A stretch of 64,000 nt of DNA from Actinomycetospora sp. TBRC 11914 (GTDB lineage Bacteria > Actinomycetota > Actinomycetes > Mycobacteriales > Pseudonocardiaceae). Within the stretch, counting starts at the first letter, position 1; each line of letters begins with the position of its first letter. The DNA lies in assembly GCF_012933465.1 (NCBI RefSeq), contig NZ_JABBND010000011.1, forward strand, positions 124,001 to 188,000, given 5' to 3'. A program made the position numbers and the translations under genes. Below are positions 45,775 through 54,058 of this stretch, piece by piece. Below the pieces are notes generated by a model. It made no database searches. It saw only the letters and a list, made by a program, of their open reading frames with translations, and had not been told where the DNA came from.

Positions 45775-47505
45775 CTACGGACGAGAGGGACCTCCCGTCC
45801 CGTGACGGCTCGCGGCGGCCTCTCGCAGCGCCTGCCGGAACATCGCGGTGACGTGTCCCACGAGCTGATCCGGCCGCTCCAGCTCCCGGTGCGCCACATG
45901 TCCCCACACGTGGTCGATGACGTCGGGGCGCGTCGAGCTGCGCACGCTGACACAGGCGCAGCCCACGCCGACGGCGACCGCTTCCCGGAAAGCCCGCCGA
46001 CAATCGTCCCGGGCGTAGCGGTCCTCGTACCCGTCGTCGTAGGGCAGCCCGTCGCCGACCACGACGAGCAGCGTGTTCACGGTTCCGGCGGCAGTGGCGA
46101 GCAGCCGGGAACCGTGCCGGACGCCGGCGCCGAGGCGCGTGAACCCACCGGGCTCCAGCCGCGCCAACCGGCGTCGGGCGGCACGGTCGAACGGCGCATG
46201 GAAGTCCTTCACCCGGAGGAACTGGCTGGCCCCTCGGCCCCACGAGCGGAAGCCGTAGCAGGCCGCGCGGTCTCCCACCTCGGTGAAAGCGGACGTCAGC
46301 CGGGCGGCGACCTCGCGCTGCGCCTCGAACACCGACGGGCCACCGCCGTGGTCGGACTCTCCCGTGGAGCCGCTGGCGTCGAGGAGGACCAGCACCCCGA
46401 GGTCATGGCCGGTCGGCCGCCGCGTCTCGTACACCCGGTTCTCCGTCGAGGTCCCGGTCCGTCGGTCGATCGCGAGGTCGATCAGGGCGGTCACGTCCAG
46501 GGTGTCGCCGTCGGGAAGTCGACGGTGGCGCTCCGGTACGACGCCCAGGCGTGCGATCTCCCGCAGGAGGCGCTCGTCGCGGGGGTACTCGAGGGCCGTG
46601 TCGTGCTCGACGGGCGCCGGGTCGTGCTCCGTGACCGTGCACCAGTCGCGACGGTACCGACCGACGTCGCCGTCCCATTCGGGATACCGGTGCGTGCTCG
46701 GCGGGCTCGACTCGGTCGTCGCACCCACCGGCCGGCCTCCGCTCCTGCCGAGCTCGCGGGCCCGGCGTGGGGCCCGTCGCCCGACCGGCAGCTCCTCCCC
46801 ACCGCGGGCAGCAGTGTCGTCACGCCCCGTCGAGGTGCCGAGGAGCGACCGCAGGAGACGGGACAGCGCCGTGTCACCTCCCTCTCCGCCGAGGCCGGCG
46901 AAGACGCTGCTCTCCTCCCCGTCCTCGTCGGATGCGTCGACGTCCTCCGCCGGCCGTCCGTCGTCCCGGACGTCGCCCGGCGAGGTCTCCCACGTGCCCC
47001 GGGCGTGGGCCAGGAGGGTGCCCGGCCGGATCGTGCCGAGCCATTCCGGTGCCCGCGCGACCGCTCGCCGGTGTTTCCGTGCCCGGTCGACCGATTCCCG
47101 TGGACTCCCGGTCGTCGGGCCGTCGTGGAGGGCCCGGAGGCGTTGCGTGAGACGACGCGGCAGCCGGTCTCCGAGGACTTCCGCGGCCCTGGCGGCCTCG
47201 AGCGTGAGGTACCGGGCGCGGAGGTCGGGGCGGGTGCCGAGGCGGACGACGATGCCCGGGGTGAGGCTCCCCAGGCGGAGCAGGCAGGCCTGGACGACGA
47301 CGGGGTCGACCGCCGCCTCCGGGTCGTGCTCCGGCACGACGATGCGCAGCCCGTCGGTGTACGCGAGGTCGACGGGGCCTCCGGACACCACGACACGCCG
47401 ACCGGCCAGTGCGGCGGCGAGGAGGGTCAGGTTCCCGTACGCGTTCGTGGAGGACCGTTCCCCTGGCTCCGGCTCCGTCAGGGCGGGCGCCGGCACCACG
47501 CTCAC
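45775..47505 (-). CDS. NorD/CbbO-like VWA protein, copy 2
   Basis: A 576-residue protein like that at 30085: N-terminal NLTLLAAALAGRRVVV, middle DEDGEESS, YPEWDGDVGRYRRDWCTVTEHDP, and a VWA domain with a regular MIDAS motif LLDASGSTGES and GDGLPYDDGYEDRY. The intact DxSxS contrasts with DATGS of copy 1. GTG 47505 overlaps the TGA of the crotonase upstream (GTGA); further upstream the frame is only a shadow of that gene. Confidence 0.88.
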   Translation of the reverse strand: MSVVPAPALTEPEPGERSSTNAYGNLTLLAAALAGRRVVVSGGPVDLAYTDGLRIVVPEHDPEAAVDPVVVQACLLRLGSLTPGIVVRLGTRPDLRARYLTLEAARAAEVLGDRLPRRLTQRLRALHDGPTTGSPRESVDRARKHRRAVARAPEWLGTIRPGTLLAHARGTWETSPGDVRDDGRPAEDVDASDEDGEESSVFAGLGGEGGDTALSRLLRSLLGTSTGRDDTAARGGEELPVGRRAPRRARELGRSGGRPVGATTESSPPSTHRYPEWDGDVGRYRRDWCTVTEHDPAPVEHDTALEYPRDERLLREIARLGVVPERHRRLPDGDTLDVTALIDLAIDRRTGTSTENRVYETRRPTGHDLGVLVLLDASGSTGESDHGGGPSVFEAQREVAARLTSAFTEVGDRAACYGFRSWGRGASQFLRVKDFHAPFDRAARRRLARLEPGGFTRLGAGVRHGSRLLATAAGTVNTLLVVVGDGLPYDDGYEDRYARDDCRRAFREAVAVGVGCACVSVRSSTRPDVIDHVWGHVAHRELERPDQLVGHVTAMFRQALREAAASRHGTGGPSRP

Positions 47506-48290
47506 CGCCCCCGGAACCGCGCGGGCCGCTTCTCCTTGAACGCGGCGACCCCCTCGGCGTAGTCGGCGCTGTCGGCCGCCTCCACCTGGGCCGCGATCTC
47601 GACCTCCATCTGCTCGTCGAGGGACGCGGAGCGCGAGGAGCGGAGCTGGCGCTTCACCAGCGCCTGCGCCAGCGGCCCCTGCGCCAGACGGCTCGTGAAC
47701 TCGGCGACACCGGTCGCCAGCTCCGCCGCCGGGACGACGCGGTTGACCAGGCCGAGCCGGAGCGCGTCGGTCGACGACACATCCCCGCCCAGCATCATCA
47801 GCTCCGTCGCGGCCGCGTGCCCCACGAGTCGCGGGAGCAGCCATGAACCACCGGCGTCCGGCACGAGGCCGATGCGCACGAACAGGAACGCGAACCGCGC
47901 CTCCTCGGCCATCACGCGGAAGTCGCAGGCGAGGGTCAACGAGGCCGCAGCTCCCGCGGCGACGCCGTTCACCGCGGCGACGATCGGCTTGTCGAGCTCG
48001 AGCATCGCGCGCACGAGCGGGTTGTAGTGGTCGCGGAGGAGCTCTTCCGTCGTCATCACCCGCGGGCCCTGTCCGACGGCCTGCCCCGAGCTGAACGCCT
48101 TCCCTCGCCCCGTCAGCACGACGCAGCGCACCGAGTCGTCCTGCCCGGCCCGCTCGATCTGGGAGTGCAGGCCGTCGACGACGTCCGCCGTGAGACTGTT
48201 GCGGCTGTCCGGGCGGTTGATCTCGAGCGTCAGGACTCCGTCCTCGAGGCCGACGACCAACTCGTCGACGTCGGTTCCCGCAATGCTCAT
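47502..48290 (-). CDS. Crotonase-family protein, PaaG-like type
   Basis: A 262-residue crotonase. GKAFSSGQAV at the oxyanion hole; the first hydratase Glu is missing (GAAASLTLACD), and FVRIGLVPDAGGSWLLPRLVG carries the Asp of PaaG-like isomerases, as in 10144-10971. It is coupled to the norD-like gene by a GTGA overlap, an odd pairing of a CoA enzyme with a metalloenzyme chaperone which suggests the NorQ/NorD pair serves the same lipid pathway. Confidence 0.88.
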   Translation of the reverse strand: MSIAGTDVDELVVGLEDGVLTLEINRPDSRNSLTADVVDGLHSQIERAGQDDSVRCVVLTGRGKAFSSGQAVGQGPRVMTTEELLRDHYNPLVRAMLELDKPIVAAVNGVAAGAAASLTLACDFRVMAEEARFAFLFVRIGLVPDAGGSWLLPRLVGHAAATELMMLGGDVSSTDALRLGLVNRVVPAAELATGVAEFTSRLAQGPLAQALVKRQLRSSRSASLDEQMEVEIAAQVEAADSADYAEGVAAFKEKRPARFRGR

Positions 48291-48333
48291 GCCACCCCTT
48301 CTCGTGGGCCTTCCCGGTCGGATGCCGGAGTCG

Positions 48334-49065
48334 TCAGACGATCGAGGCGACGGAAGGCTGGACCGCGGCCGACGTCTCCCGCGACCGTGGCAGGCGCGAC
48401 ACGAACCACGCCATCCCGAGTCCCCCGAGGACGCCCGCGCCGCACAACGCGATCCATCGTGGCCCCTGGAAGGCTCCTCCGAACACCGAGATCGATACCG
48501 CGCCGTAGGTGAGGATCATCCCGGTGAAGGCGATCCACTGGACCACGGACTGCCCGCTCCGGTCACCGCGCCGGACCGCCATCGCGAAGCCGGAGCCAAG
48601 GGCCCACACGGCGGTGAGCATGAACGTCATGAGGTAGAGCGGGTCAGCGAGCGTTTCCTTCGCGACGGCCCAGAGGACCAGACCCAGAACGATCGCGCCC
48701 ACGACGTAGAGATTCCACGATCCGCGACTCATGGCCAGGCCGGCCTCGCGCCGTCCGTGGCGGAAGGACTGGTAGAGGAAGACGACCTCGAACGAGAACG
48801 TGACGAGCAGCCCGACCCAGAAGAGCTTCGGGAACCAGTGGTCGAGGCCGAGGAACCATGTCGGGAAGTCCGCCAGGTAGTTCAGGTCGTGCGCGAACCA
48901 CAGGGTCGAGGCCAGCAGGTAGAAGGACTGGCAACGGTCACGCCGACCGCACCGTGCCCCTTCGAAGAAGAAGGTGTAGTTGCAGAGCAGGGCGACCGTC
49001 CCGAGCGCCACGACGACGACGGGATGGGCCGAGATCCGCGGCAGGATTTCCCCGACCGTGTACAT
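48334..49065 (-). CDS. Seven-helix membrane protein, family shared with 26406
   Basis: A 243-residue protein with about seven helices; LWFAHDLNYLADF, LFWVGLLVTFSFEVVFLYQSF, VVQWIAFTGMILTYGAVS. Homologous along its length to the 258-residue protein at 26406-27182. Start ATG 49065 with a perfect class 2 palindrome 36 bp upstream. Function unknown; position at the head of the crotonase-norD-norQ-tetR transcript mirrors the first module. Confidence 0.76.
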   Translation of the reverse strand: MYTVGEILPRISAHPVVVVALGTVALLCNYTFFFEGARCGRRDRCQSFYLLASTLWFAHDLNYLADFPTWFLGLDHWFPKLFWVGLLVTFSFEVVFLYQSFRHGRREAGLAMSRGSWNLYVVGAIVLGLVLWAVAKETLADPLYLMTFMLTAVWALGSGFAMAVRRGDRSGQSVVQWIAFTGMILTYGAVSISVFGGAFQGPRWIALCGAGVLGGLGMAWFVSRLPRSRETSAAVQPSVASIV

Positions 49066-49100
49066 GGCTGCCCATCGTGGCGACTCGGAGCCCCGCGGTC

Positions 49101-49110
49101 AACGATCGTT
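49101..49110. promoter_or_regulatory. AACGATCGTT, class 2 operator
   Basis: A perfect dyad in the context TCAACGATCGTTCA, in the 57-bp gap upstream of the 243-residue membrane protein gene. Confidence 0.65.
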
Positions 49111-49122
49111 CACCGGAGCAGG

Positions 49123-49941
49123 TCAGCTGCCCGTCCACCGCGGAGCACGCTTCTCGGCGAAGGCCGTCGGCCCCTCGCGTGAGTCGTTGCTGGCGAAGAT
49201 CACCTTGGCGGCCTCGCGGTTGATCCGCCAGACCTCCGACTCCCAGTCGGAGCCGGCCGCGTAGGTGCCGTGTACGACCCGCTTGCTCTGCTGGACCGAC
49301 AGCGGCGCATTCTCGGCGATGACCCCGGCGAGCTCGAGGGCGACCTCGAGGGCCGTCCCCGCGGGGGCGACGCGGTTCACCAGTCCGAGCTCGTAGGCCC
49401 GCGCCGCACCCATCGGCGCTCCGGTCAGGATCGTCTCGAGGGCGACCTTCATCGGGATCTGGCGCTGCAGGCGGATCACCCCGCCGGCGGCCGCGAAGAT
49501 GCCGCGCCTGACCTCGGGAAGCCCCAGCGAGGCGGTCTCGTCGATGACGGCGAGGTCGCACGCCAGCGCGATCTCGGTGCCGCCGCCCATGGCGTAGCCG
49601 TTGACCGCGGCCACCGTGGGCTTGTCGATCCAGTGCTGGACGATCCCGCCGAAGCCCCACTCGCGGTGGTCGCGGTCCTCGATGGACCGTCCGCGCGCCA
49701 GCTCCTTGAGGTCGGCACCGGCGCAGAACGCGCGGCCCGCGCCGGTGATGACGACCGCCCGCACCTCGGGGTCGGCCTGCGCCGCCTCGAGCGCGGCCCC
49801 CGCGGCGGCCGCGAGCTCGGCGTTGACCGCGTTGAGGGCGTCGGGGCGGTTGAGGGTCACGATCCCGACGTGGTCCCGGCGCTCGAACAGGGCCGCTGCC
49901 TCGCCGGTGTCCGCCTCGGTCAACGGGTCCTCCCTCGTCAT
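49123..49941 (-). CDS. Enoyl-CoA hydratase
   Basis: A 272-residue crotonase with the oxyanion region GRAFCAGADLKEL and both catalytic glutamates (GGGTEIALACD and GLPEVRRG), so hydration of a 2-enoyl-CoA is likely. It resembles the enzyme at 679-1458. ATG 49941; diverges from the SDR at 50006 over a 64-bp gap containing AACC-GTTA-GGTT (49952-49963). Confidence 0.9.
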   Translation of the reverse strand: MTREDPLTEADTGEAAALFERRDHVGIVTLNRPDALNAVNAELAAAAGAALEAAQADPEVRAVVITGAGRAFCAGADLKELARGRSIEDRDHREWGFGGIVQHWIDKPTVAAVNGYAMGGGTEIALACDLAVIDETASLGLPEVRRGIFAAAGGVIRLQRQIPMKVALETILTGAPMGAARAYELGLVNRVAPAGTALEVALELAGVIAENAPLSVQQSKRVVHGTYAAGSDWESEVWRINREAAKVIFASNDSREGPTAFAEKRAPRWTGS

Positions 49942-49947
49942 GCGTGC

Positions 49948-49963
49948 CTATAACCGTTAGGTT
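49948..49963. promoter_or_regulatory. CTATAACC box and AACC/GGTT dyad
   Basis: CTATAACC at 49948-49955 is also found at 52629-52636 upstream of the FdxA-like gene. AACC-GTTA-GGTT is a small dyad in the gap between divergent crotonase and SDR genes. Confidence 0.35.
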
Positions 49964-50005
49964 TTGGGCAACGTAACACGCCGACGACCCGGGAGGCACT
50001 GTCCC

Positions 50006-50767
50006 GTGAGCCCCGACCCCCTCTTCGACCTCACCGACCGCGTCGTCGTGGTCACCGGCGCCTCCAGCGGCATCGGCGCCAGCGCCGCGCGCTGCTTCGC
50101 CGACCGCGGCGCCCGCGTCGTGCTCGCGGCCCGCCGCAAGGAGCGCCTCGACGAGCTCGCCGCCGAGCTGCCCGGCTCGGTTCCCGTCGCGTGCGACGTC
50201 GGCTACCCGGCCGAGTGCGCGAACCTCGTCGACCACACCCTCGCGACCTGCGGCCGGATCGACGTGCTGGTCAACAACGCCGGCACCCAGAACGTGACCC
50301 CGGCCGAGCACGAGACCCCGGAGGACTTCTCCTCGGTCCTCGACGTCAACCTGGGCTCGGTGTTCGCCCTCAGCACCGCGGCAGCCCGTCCGATGCTCGC
50401 GGCCGGCCAGGGCTCGATCATCACGATCGCGTCGATCTTCGGGCTCGTGGGCGCCGGCCAGATCCCCCAGGCCTCCTACGCGGCGAGCAAGGGGGCCGTG
50501 GTGAACCTGACCCGCGAGCTCGGCGCCCAGTGGGCCCGCCGCGGGGTGCGCGTCAACGCGATCGCCCCCGCCTTCTTCGCGACCGAGATGACCACCGGGC
50601 TGTTCGCGGACGAGGCCGCCGAGCGCTGGATGCGCCGCAAGACGCCGATGGGTCGGGCCGGTGAGCTCGACGAGCTGCACGGCGCCCTCGTCTACCTCGC
50701 CAGCGGGGCGTCCAGCTACGTCACCGGCACCACCCTGCCGGTCGACGGGGGCTGGACGGCCGTCTGA
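50006..50767 (+). CDS. SDR oxidoreductase (FabG-like)
   Basis: A 253-residue SDR: VVVVTGASSGIGASAARCFADRG, LVNNAGTQN, Ser of IASIFG, YAASKGAVVNLTRELGAQWARRGVRVNAIAPAFF, and the C-terminal YVTGTTLPVDGGW. Classic NAD(P)-dependent 3-oxoacyl/3-hydroxyacyl reductase type. GTG 50006 has GGGAGG nine bases upstream; an upstream start at 49964 would run through the promoter. Confidence 0.9.
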   Translation: MSPDPLFDLTDRVVVVTGASSGIGASAARCFADRGARVVLAARRKERLDELAAELPGSVPVACDVGYPAECANLVDHTLATCGRIDVLVNNAGTQNVTPAEHETPEDFSSVLDVNLGSVFALSTAAARPMLAAGQGSIITIASIFGLVGAGQIPQASYAASKGAVVNLTRELGAQWARRGVRVNAIAPAFFATEMTTGLFADEAAERWMRRKTPMGRAGELDELHGALVYLASGASSYVTGTTLPVDGGWTAV

Positions 50768-50772
50768 TCGCG

Positions 50773-50788
50773 CAATATCTTAATATTG
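50773..50788. promoter_or_regulatory. CAATAT-CTTA-ATATTG palindrome
   Basis: A perfect dyad with 6-bp arms in the 49-bp gap before the FprA-like gene, followed by TAGGTAAAACC. It is a strong AT-rich island in GC-rich DNA and could be an operator or overlap the promoter. Confidence 0.5.
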
Positions 50789-50816
50789 TAGGTAAAACCG
50801 AACCGAGGAGTGCCCG

Positions 50817-52196
50817 ATGTCGAGCACCCGTCCGCACCACGTCGCCGTCGTCGGCTCGGGGCCTTCCGGCTTCTATGCCGCGGCCGCCCTGCTCGATGCC
50901 GACCTCGACGTCCGCGTGGACGTGCTCGACCGGCTCGCGACCCCGTGGGGCCTGGTGCGCGGTGGCGTGGCCCCCGACCACCCGAAGATCAAGTCCGTGA
51001 GCGCCCAGTACGCGAAGACGGCCGCGCGGGACGGCTTCCGCTTCTTCGGCCACGTCGAGGTCGGCGCCTGCGACGGGGAGGCCCACGAGCCCGGGTGCGG
51101 CCGGGTCGACCGCGCGGAGCTGCTCGAGCGCTACGACGCGGTGATCTACGCCGTGGGGTCGCAGACCGAGCGCCGGCTCGACATCCCCGGCGAGGACCTG
51201 CCCGGCAGCATCGCCTCGGTGGACTTCGTCGGGTGGTACAACGGCCACCCCGACCACGCCGGGCTCGAGCCCGCGCTGGACAGCGAGCGGGCCGTCGTCG
51301 TCGGGGCCGGGAACGTCGCGCTCGACGTCGCCCGGATGCTGGTCCTGCCCGTCGACGATCTCCGCGCCACCGACACCGCCGACCACGCCCTCGAGGCGCT
51401 CGCGCGCTCGTCGGTCCGGAAGGCCCTGGTCTGCGGACGTCGCGGCGCGGCGCAGGCCGCGTTCACCACCACCGAGCTGCGCGAGCTCGACAAGATCACC
51501 GGGCTCGCCGTGCGGGCGGACCCGGAGCAGGTCCCCGAGGGGATGGCCGACGACGAGTCCCTGGCCAAGGGCACCCGCCGCAACCTCGAGGCGCTGCGCC
51601 GGTGGGCCACCACGGAGCCCGATCCGCAGGCCGACCGGGAGATCGCCTTCCGATTTCTGCGCTCACCCGTCGAGATCCGTGGCGAGGACCGGGTCGAGGA
51701 GATCGTCCTCGCGGTCAACCGGCTCGAGACCGGCGACGACGGCCGGGTCCGGGCGGTCGACACCGGGGAGCGCGAGACCGTCCCGACCGGACTCGTCGTC
51801 CGCGCGGTGGGCTACCGGGGGCTGCCCCTGTCCGGGCTCCCGTTCGACGAGGCCACCGGCACCGTGCCGCACGCCGAAGGGTGCGTGGAGGGCTGTGCCC
51901 GCGAGTACGTCGCCGGGTGGATCAAGCGCGGACCCAGCGGCATCATCGGCACGAACAAGAAGGACGCCCACGAGACCGTCCGCCACGTCCTCGCCGATCT
52001 CGCCGAGCAGGAGCCGAGCGACCGGCCCTCGCTCGAGGACACCGAGAAGTGGCTGCGCGAGCGGTGCCCGGAACTGGTCGACCAGGCCGGCTGGGAGTCC
52101 ATCGACGCCCACGAGTGCGGCCGCGGGGACACGGACGGCCGACCCCGGGTGAAGGTTATCGAGCGCGAGGAGTTCGTCCGCCTCGCGAGCGCCTGA
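50817..52196 (+). CDS. fprA: NADPH-ferredoxin reductase, FprA type
   Basis: A 459-residue flavoprotein close to mycobacterial FprA/adrenodoxin reductase: VAVVGSGPSGFYAAAALL, TPWGLVRGGVAPDHPKIKSV, RFFGHVEVG, YAVGSQTERRLDIPGEDLPGSI, VVVGAGNVALDVARML, CGRRGAAQAAFTT, REIAFRFLRSPVEI, and WIKRGPSGIIGTNKKDA. It should pass electrons from NADPH to ferredoxins, here most obviously the convergent FdxA-like protein. ATG 50817 after GAGGAG. Followed by a strong hairpin. Confidence 0.93.
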   Translation: MSSTRPHHVAVVGSGPSGFYAAAALLDADLDVRVDVLDRLATPWGLVRGGVAPDHPKIKSVSAQYAKTAARDGFRFFGHVEVGACDGEAHEPGCGRVDRAELLERYDAVIYAVGSQTERRLDIPGEDLPGSIASVDFVGWYNGHPDHAGLEPALDSERAVVVGAGNVALDVARMLVLPVDDLRATDTADHALEALARSSVRKALVCGRRGAAQAAFTTTELRELDKITGLAVRADPEQVPEGMADDESLAKGTRRNLEALRRWATTEPDPQADREIAFRFLRSPVEIRGEDRVEEIVLAVNRLETGDDGRVRAVDTGERETVPTGLVVRAVGYRGLPLSGLPFDEATGTVPHAEGCVEGCAREYVAGWIKRGPSGIIGTNKKDAHETVRHVLADLAEQEPSDRPSLEDTEKWLRERCPELVDQAGWESIDAHECGRGDTDGRPRVKVIEREEFVRLASA

Positions 52197-52204
52197 GATC
52201 GGTG

Positions 52205-52230
52205 CGGCGGGTCCCTGTCGGGACCCGCCG
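52205..52230. terminator. Hairpin after fprA
   Basis: An 11-bp perfect stem (CGGCGGGTCCC) with a four-base loop begins nine bases after the fprA stop. It lies between convergent genes, so it can serve both; no T tract. Confidence 0.75.
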
Positions 52231-52245
52231 GTCGCGATCGGTCAG

Positions 52246-52290
52246 TCGGTCGTCGATCTTTCGGTCGTCGATCTTTCGGTCGTCGGTGTT
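52246..52290. repeat. Three tandem 15-bp units next to ferredoxin stop
   Basis: TCGGTCGTCGATCTT occurs twice exactly and a third time with GGTGTT at its end, reaching the ferredoxin stop codon. Noncoding with respect to both genes; origin by slippage is likely. Confidence 0.8.
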
Positions 52291-52613
52291 CAGTCGTCGG
52301 TCTTCGCGGCGAGGTCGCGGACGAGTTCGACGTCGGGCCGCGGCGTATCGGCGTTCGAGGCCCCGCCGGGCGACCCGAGATCGCTGAAGAAGTCCGCGTT
52401 GGCGCTGACGAAGGCCGACCACTGCTCGGGGACGTCCTCTTCGTAGAAGATCGCCTCCTGCGGGCACACCGGCTCGCAGGCACCGCAGTCGACGCACTCG
52501 TCGGGTTGGATGTACATCATCCGCTCGCCCTCGTAGAGACAGTCGACCGGACATTCCTCGATGCACGACTTGTCGAGGACGTCGACGCACGGTTCGGTCA
52601 CCACATAGGTCAT
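52290..52613 (-). CDS. fdxA: FdxA-type 7Fe ferredoxin
   Basis: A 107-residue bacterial ferredoxin: Cys 9, 17, 21 and 25 (ECPVDC), then Cys 40, 43, 46 and 50 (CVDCGACEPVCP), the arrangement of [3Fe-4S][4Fe-4S] ferredoxins of the FdxA/FdxC type. WSAFVSANADFFSDLG matches the conserved C-terminal part. Likely redox partner of the FprA-like reductase facing it, and perhaps of the P450s. A CGTCTATA dyad lies upstream. Confidence 0.92.
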   Translation of the reverse strand: MTYVVTEPCVDVLDKSCIEECPVDCLYEGERMMYIQPDECVDCGACEPVCPQEAIFYEEDVPEQWSAFVSANADFFSDLGSPGGASNADTPRPDVELVRDLAAKTDD

Positions 52614-52625
52614 GACTGCCTCCTC

Positions 52626-52651
52626 CGTCTATAACCTAAAGACTATAGACG
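52626..52651. promoter_or_regulatory. CGTCTATA-N10-TATAGACG inverted repeat
   Basis: Perfect 8-bp arms separated by ten bases, 13 bp upstream of the FdxA-like start. The left arm runs into the CTATAACC box shared with 49948. Position and symmetry suggest an operator over the promoter. Confidence 0.55.
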
Positions 52652-52696
52652 TCGGCTGCGGAGGAGACCATCCACCGGCCGCGCGCGGGGACCCCG

Positions 52697-53161
52697 TCAC
52701 CCGGCCTCGGCGAGCTCCTTGAGGCGACGCAGGGTGTCCTGCATGTTCCGGCGGTTGTAGCGCCCGCGCCACGGACCGGCGAGGAGCCAGTACACCCGCA
52801 GGAACGGCGTCGGGTACAGCGCGAAGGACTCGGTCACCCGTGTGCCGTTCCCGCTGGGCTCGAACCGGTAGTGCCAATGGTTGATCCGACGCTTCCCGAG
52901 GACGACGTCGAAGCCGAACTCCCGGCCCTCCACGCAGTCGGTGACCCGACACTCCGTCCAGTAGACCGGGCCGTTCCGGTCGGTTCCGCCCCGGCGGACA
53001 TGCCCCCGGAACCGATTGCCCACGGCGGGTCCGGTGGCACCGTCGAGCCACTCGGCCTCGAACGTCTCAGGACTCAGCCGTCCCGTGTTGCGCACATCCG
53101 CGACCAGATCCCACACCGTGGCGGGCGACGCCGCCACGTATTCGCTGACCTCGTCGCGCAC
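52697..53161 (-). CDS. SRPBCC/START-like polyketide-cyclase-type protein
   Basis: A 154-residue protein with the SRPBCC pattern: V-EYVAASPATVWDLVADVRNTGRLSPETFEAEWLDG at the N-terminus, G-xFRG near the middle, GREFGFDVVLGKRRINHWHYRFEPSGNGTRVTESF, and a long C-terminal helix (NMQDTLRRLKELAEAG). The family binds hydrophobic ligands; no enzyme activity can be inferred. GTG 53161 follows GGGAG by five bases. Confidence 0.78.
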   Translation of the reverse strand: MRDEVSEYVAASPATVWDLVADVRNTGRLSPETFEAEWLDGATGPAVGNRFRGHVRRGGTDRNGPVYWTECRVTDCVEGREFGFDVVLGKRRINHWHYRFEPSGNGTRVTESFALYPTPFLRVYWLLAGPWRGRYNRRNMQDTLRRLKELAEAG

Positions 53162-53283
53162 GTGTTCTCCCTCGCCCTTCTGCCTCTCGGTCGGAGGAAC
53201 AACGAGTGGACCCCCGGGAGGGCAACCCCCGAATGCTCGATGACACACCGGGGGCGACCCTGGCAGCGGACGAGGCACGACGC

Positions 53284-53763
53284 TCAGTGGCCGACCCGAC
53301 TTTCGGAGCCGAGTTCGCGGCCGATCTCGTCCTGGGCCGGGGGCTCGAAGCATCTCCCGTGCCGGCAGGCCCACGCCGACGCGCCACCGAAGGACGCCCC
53401 ACCCACCAGAGCCACCACCCCGATGCGACACACCAGGTCGATGACCGTCAGCAGGCCGAGAGCGGCGAGCACCAGGGTGACGCCTGCGACGAGGAGGACC
53501 ACGCCGGTGGCTGCGAGACGCGCCGCGGACGGCTCCTCGGGGGCTCCGTCCGGGTCGGACGCGATGACCAACCGCGCGGTCAGGACGATGCCGCGGGCGG
53601 CCGCCGCGGCGACCACGGCTCCGGCCACGATGAGAAGGAAGGCCAGCACCCCGCACCCCCGCTGTCGTTCGGATCGAGAGTCGTGTCGCCTCGCCGACGA
53701 GCGGTGGCGGCGTCCGCGAGTTCCCTTTCTGGGATTCCAGTACCCAAAACTATCGAGGGTCAT
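53284..53763 (-). CDS. Small membrane protein, start uncertain
   Basis: A 159-residue frame with two clear hydrophobic segments (VLAFLLIVAGAVVAAAAARGIV and AATGVVLLVAGVTLVLAALGLLTVIDLV regions) and a third weaker one near the C-terminus, then a charged tail. No family recognised. The N-terminal 50 residues are rich in Arg and may be untranslated; an internal GTG just before VLAFLL is an alternative start. No good ribosome-binding site was seen for ATG 53763. Confidence 0.5.
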   Translation of the reverse strand: MTLDSFGYWNPRKGTRGRRHRSSARRHDSRSERQRGCGVLAFLLIVAGAVVAAAAARGIVLTARLVIASDPDGAPEEPSAARLAATGVVLLVAGVTLVLAALGLLTVIDLVCRIGVVALVGGASFGGASAWACRHGRCFEPPAQDEIGRELGSESRVGH

Positions 53764-53946
53764 TCGTCGCTTCAGTCGGACGGAGTACGATCGCTCACCC
53801 GCCACCGGAGACAACGCGCGAACTCAGCCCCGACCCGAGACCGACCGGGCGTGAAGGGCCTGTTCGAGGGGCTCGGTGACCACGAGGCGGCGCCCACAAC
53901 CGCTTCGAGGACCCCCGAACCGCGCCTCACGCGCGCCGGCCTGCGT

Positions 53947-53958
53947 GAACGATCGTTC
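53947..53958. promoter_or_regulatory. GAACGATCGTTC, class 2 operator
   Basis: A perfect 12-bp palindrome about 100 bp before the start of the Ala-Gln-Pro repeat protein. The remaining 295-bp gap 53764-54058 shows no gene. Confidence 0.65.
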
Positions 53959-54058
53959 CGACACGCGTACCCGCTCGGACTCTGAGTCGTTGCTGGTGCT
54001 GCATCCCCAACGCGTGCGCGGGCCCCCGTCCGCGCGCTCCCCCAGTGGAGGTCCGACG

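Noticed and set aside
25630-49065. Interpretation as a denitrification (nitric oxide reductase) or terminal oxidase locus
   Set aside because: No NorB, NorC, CoxA or CoxB sequence, no haem-copper histidine pattern; only accessory-type subunits are present.
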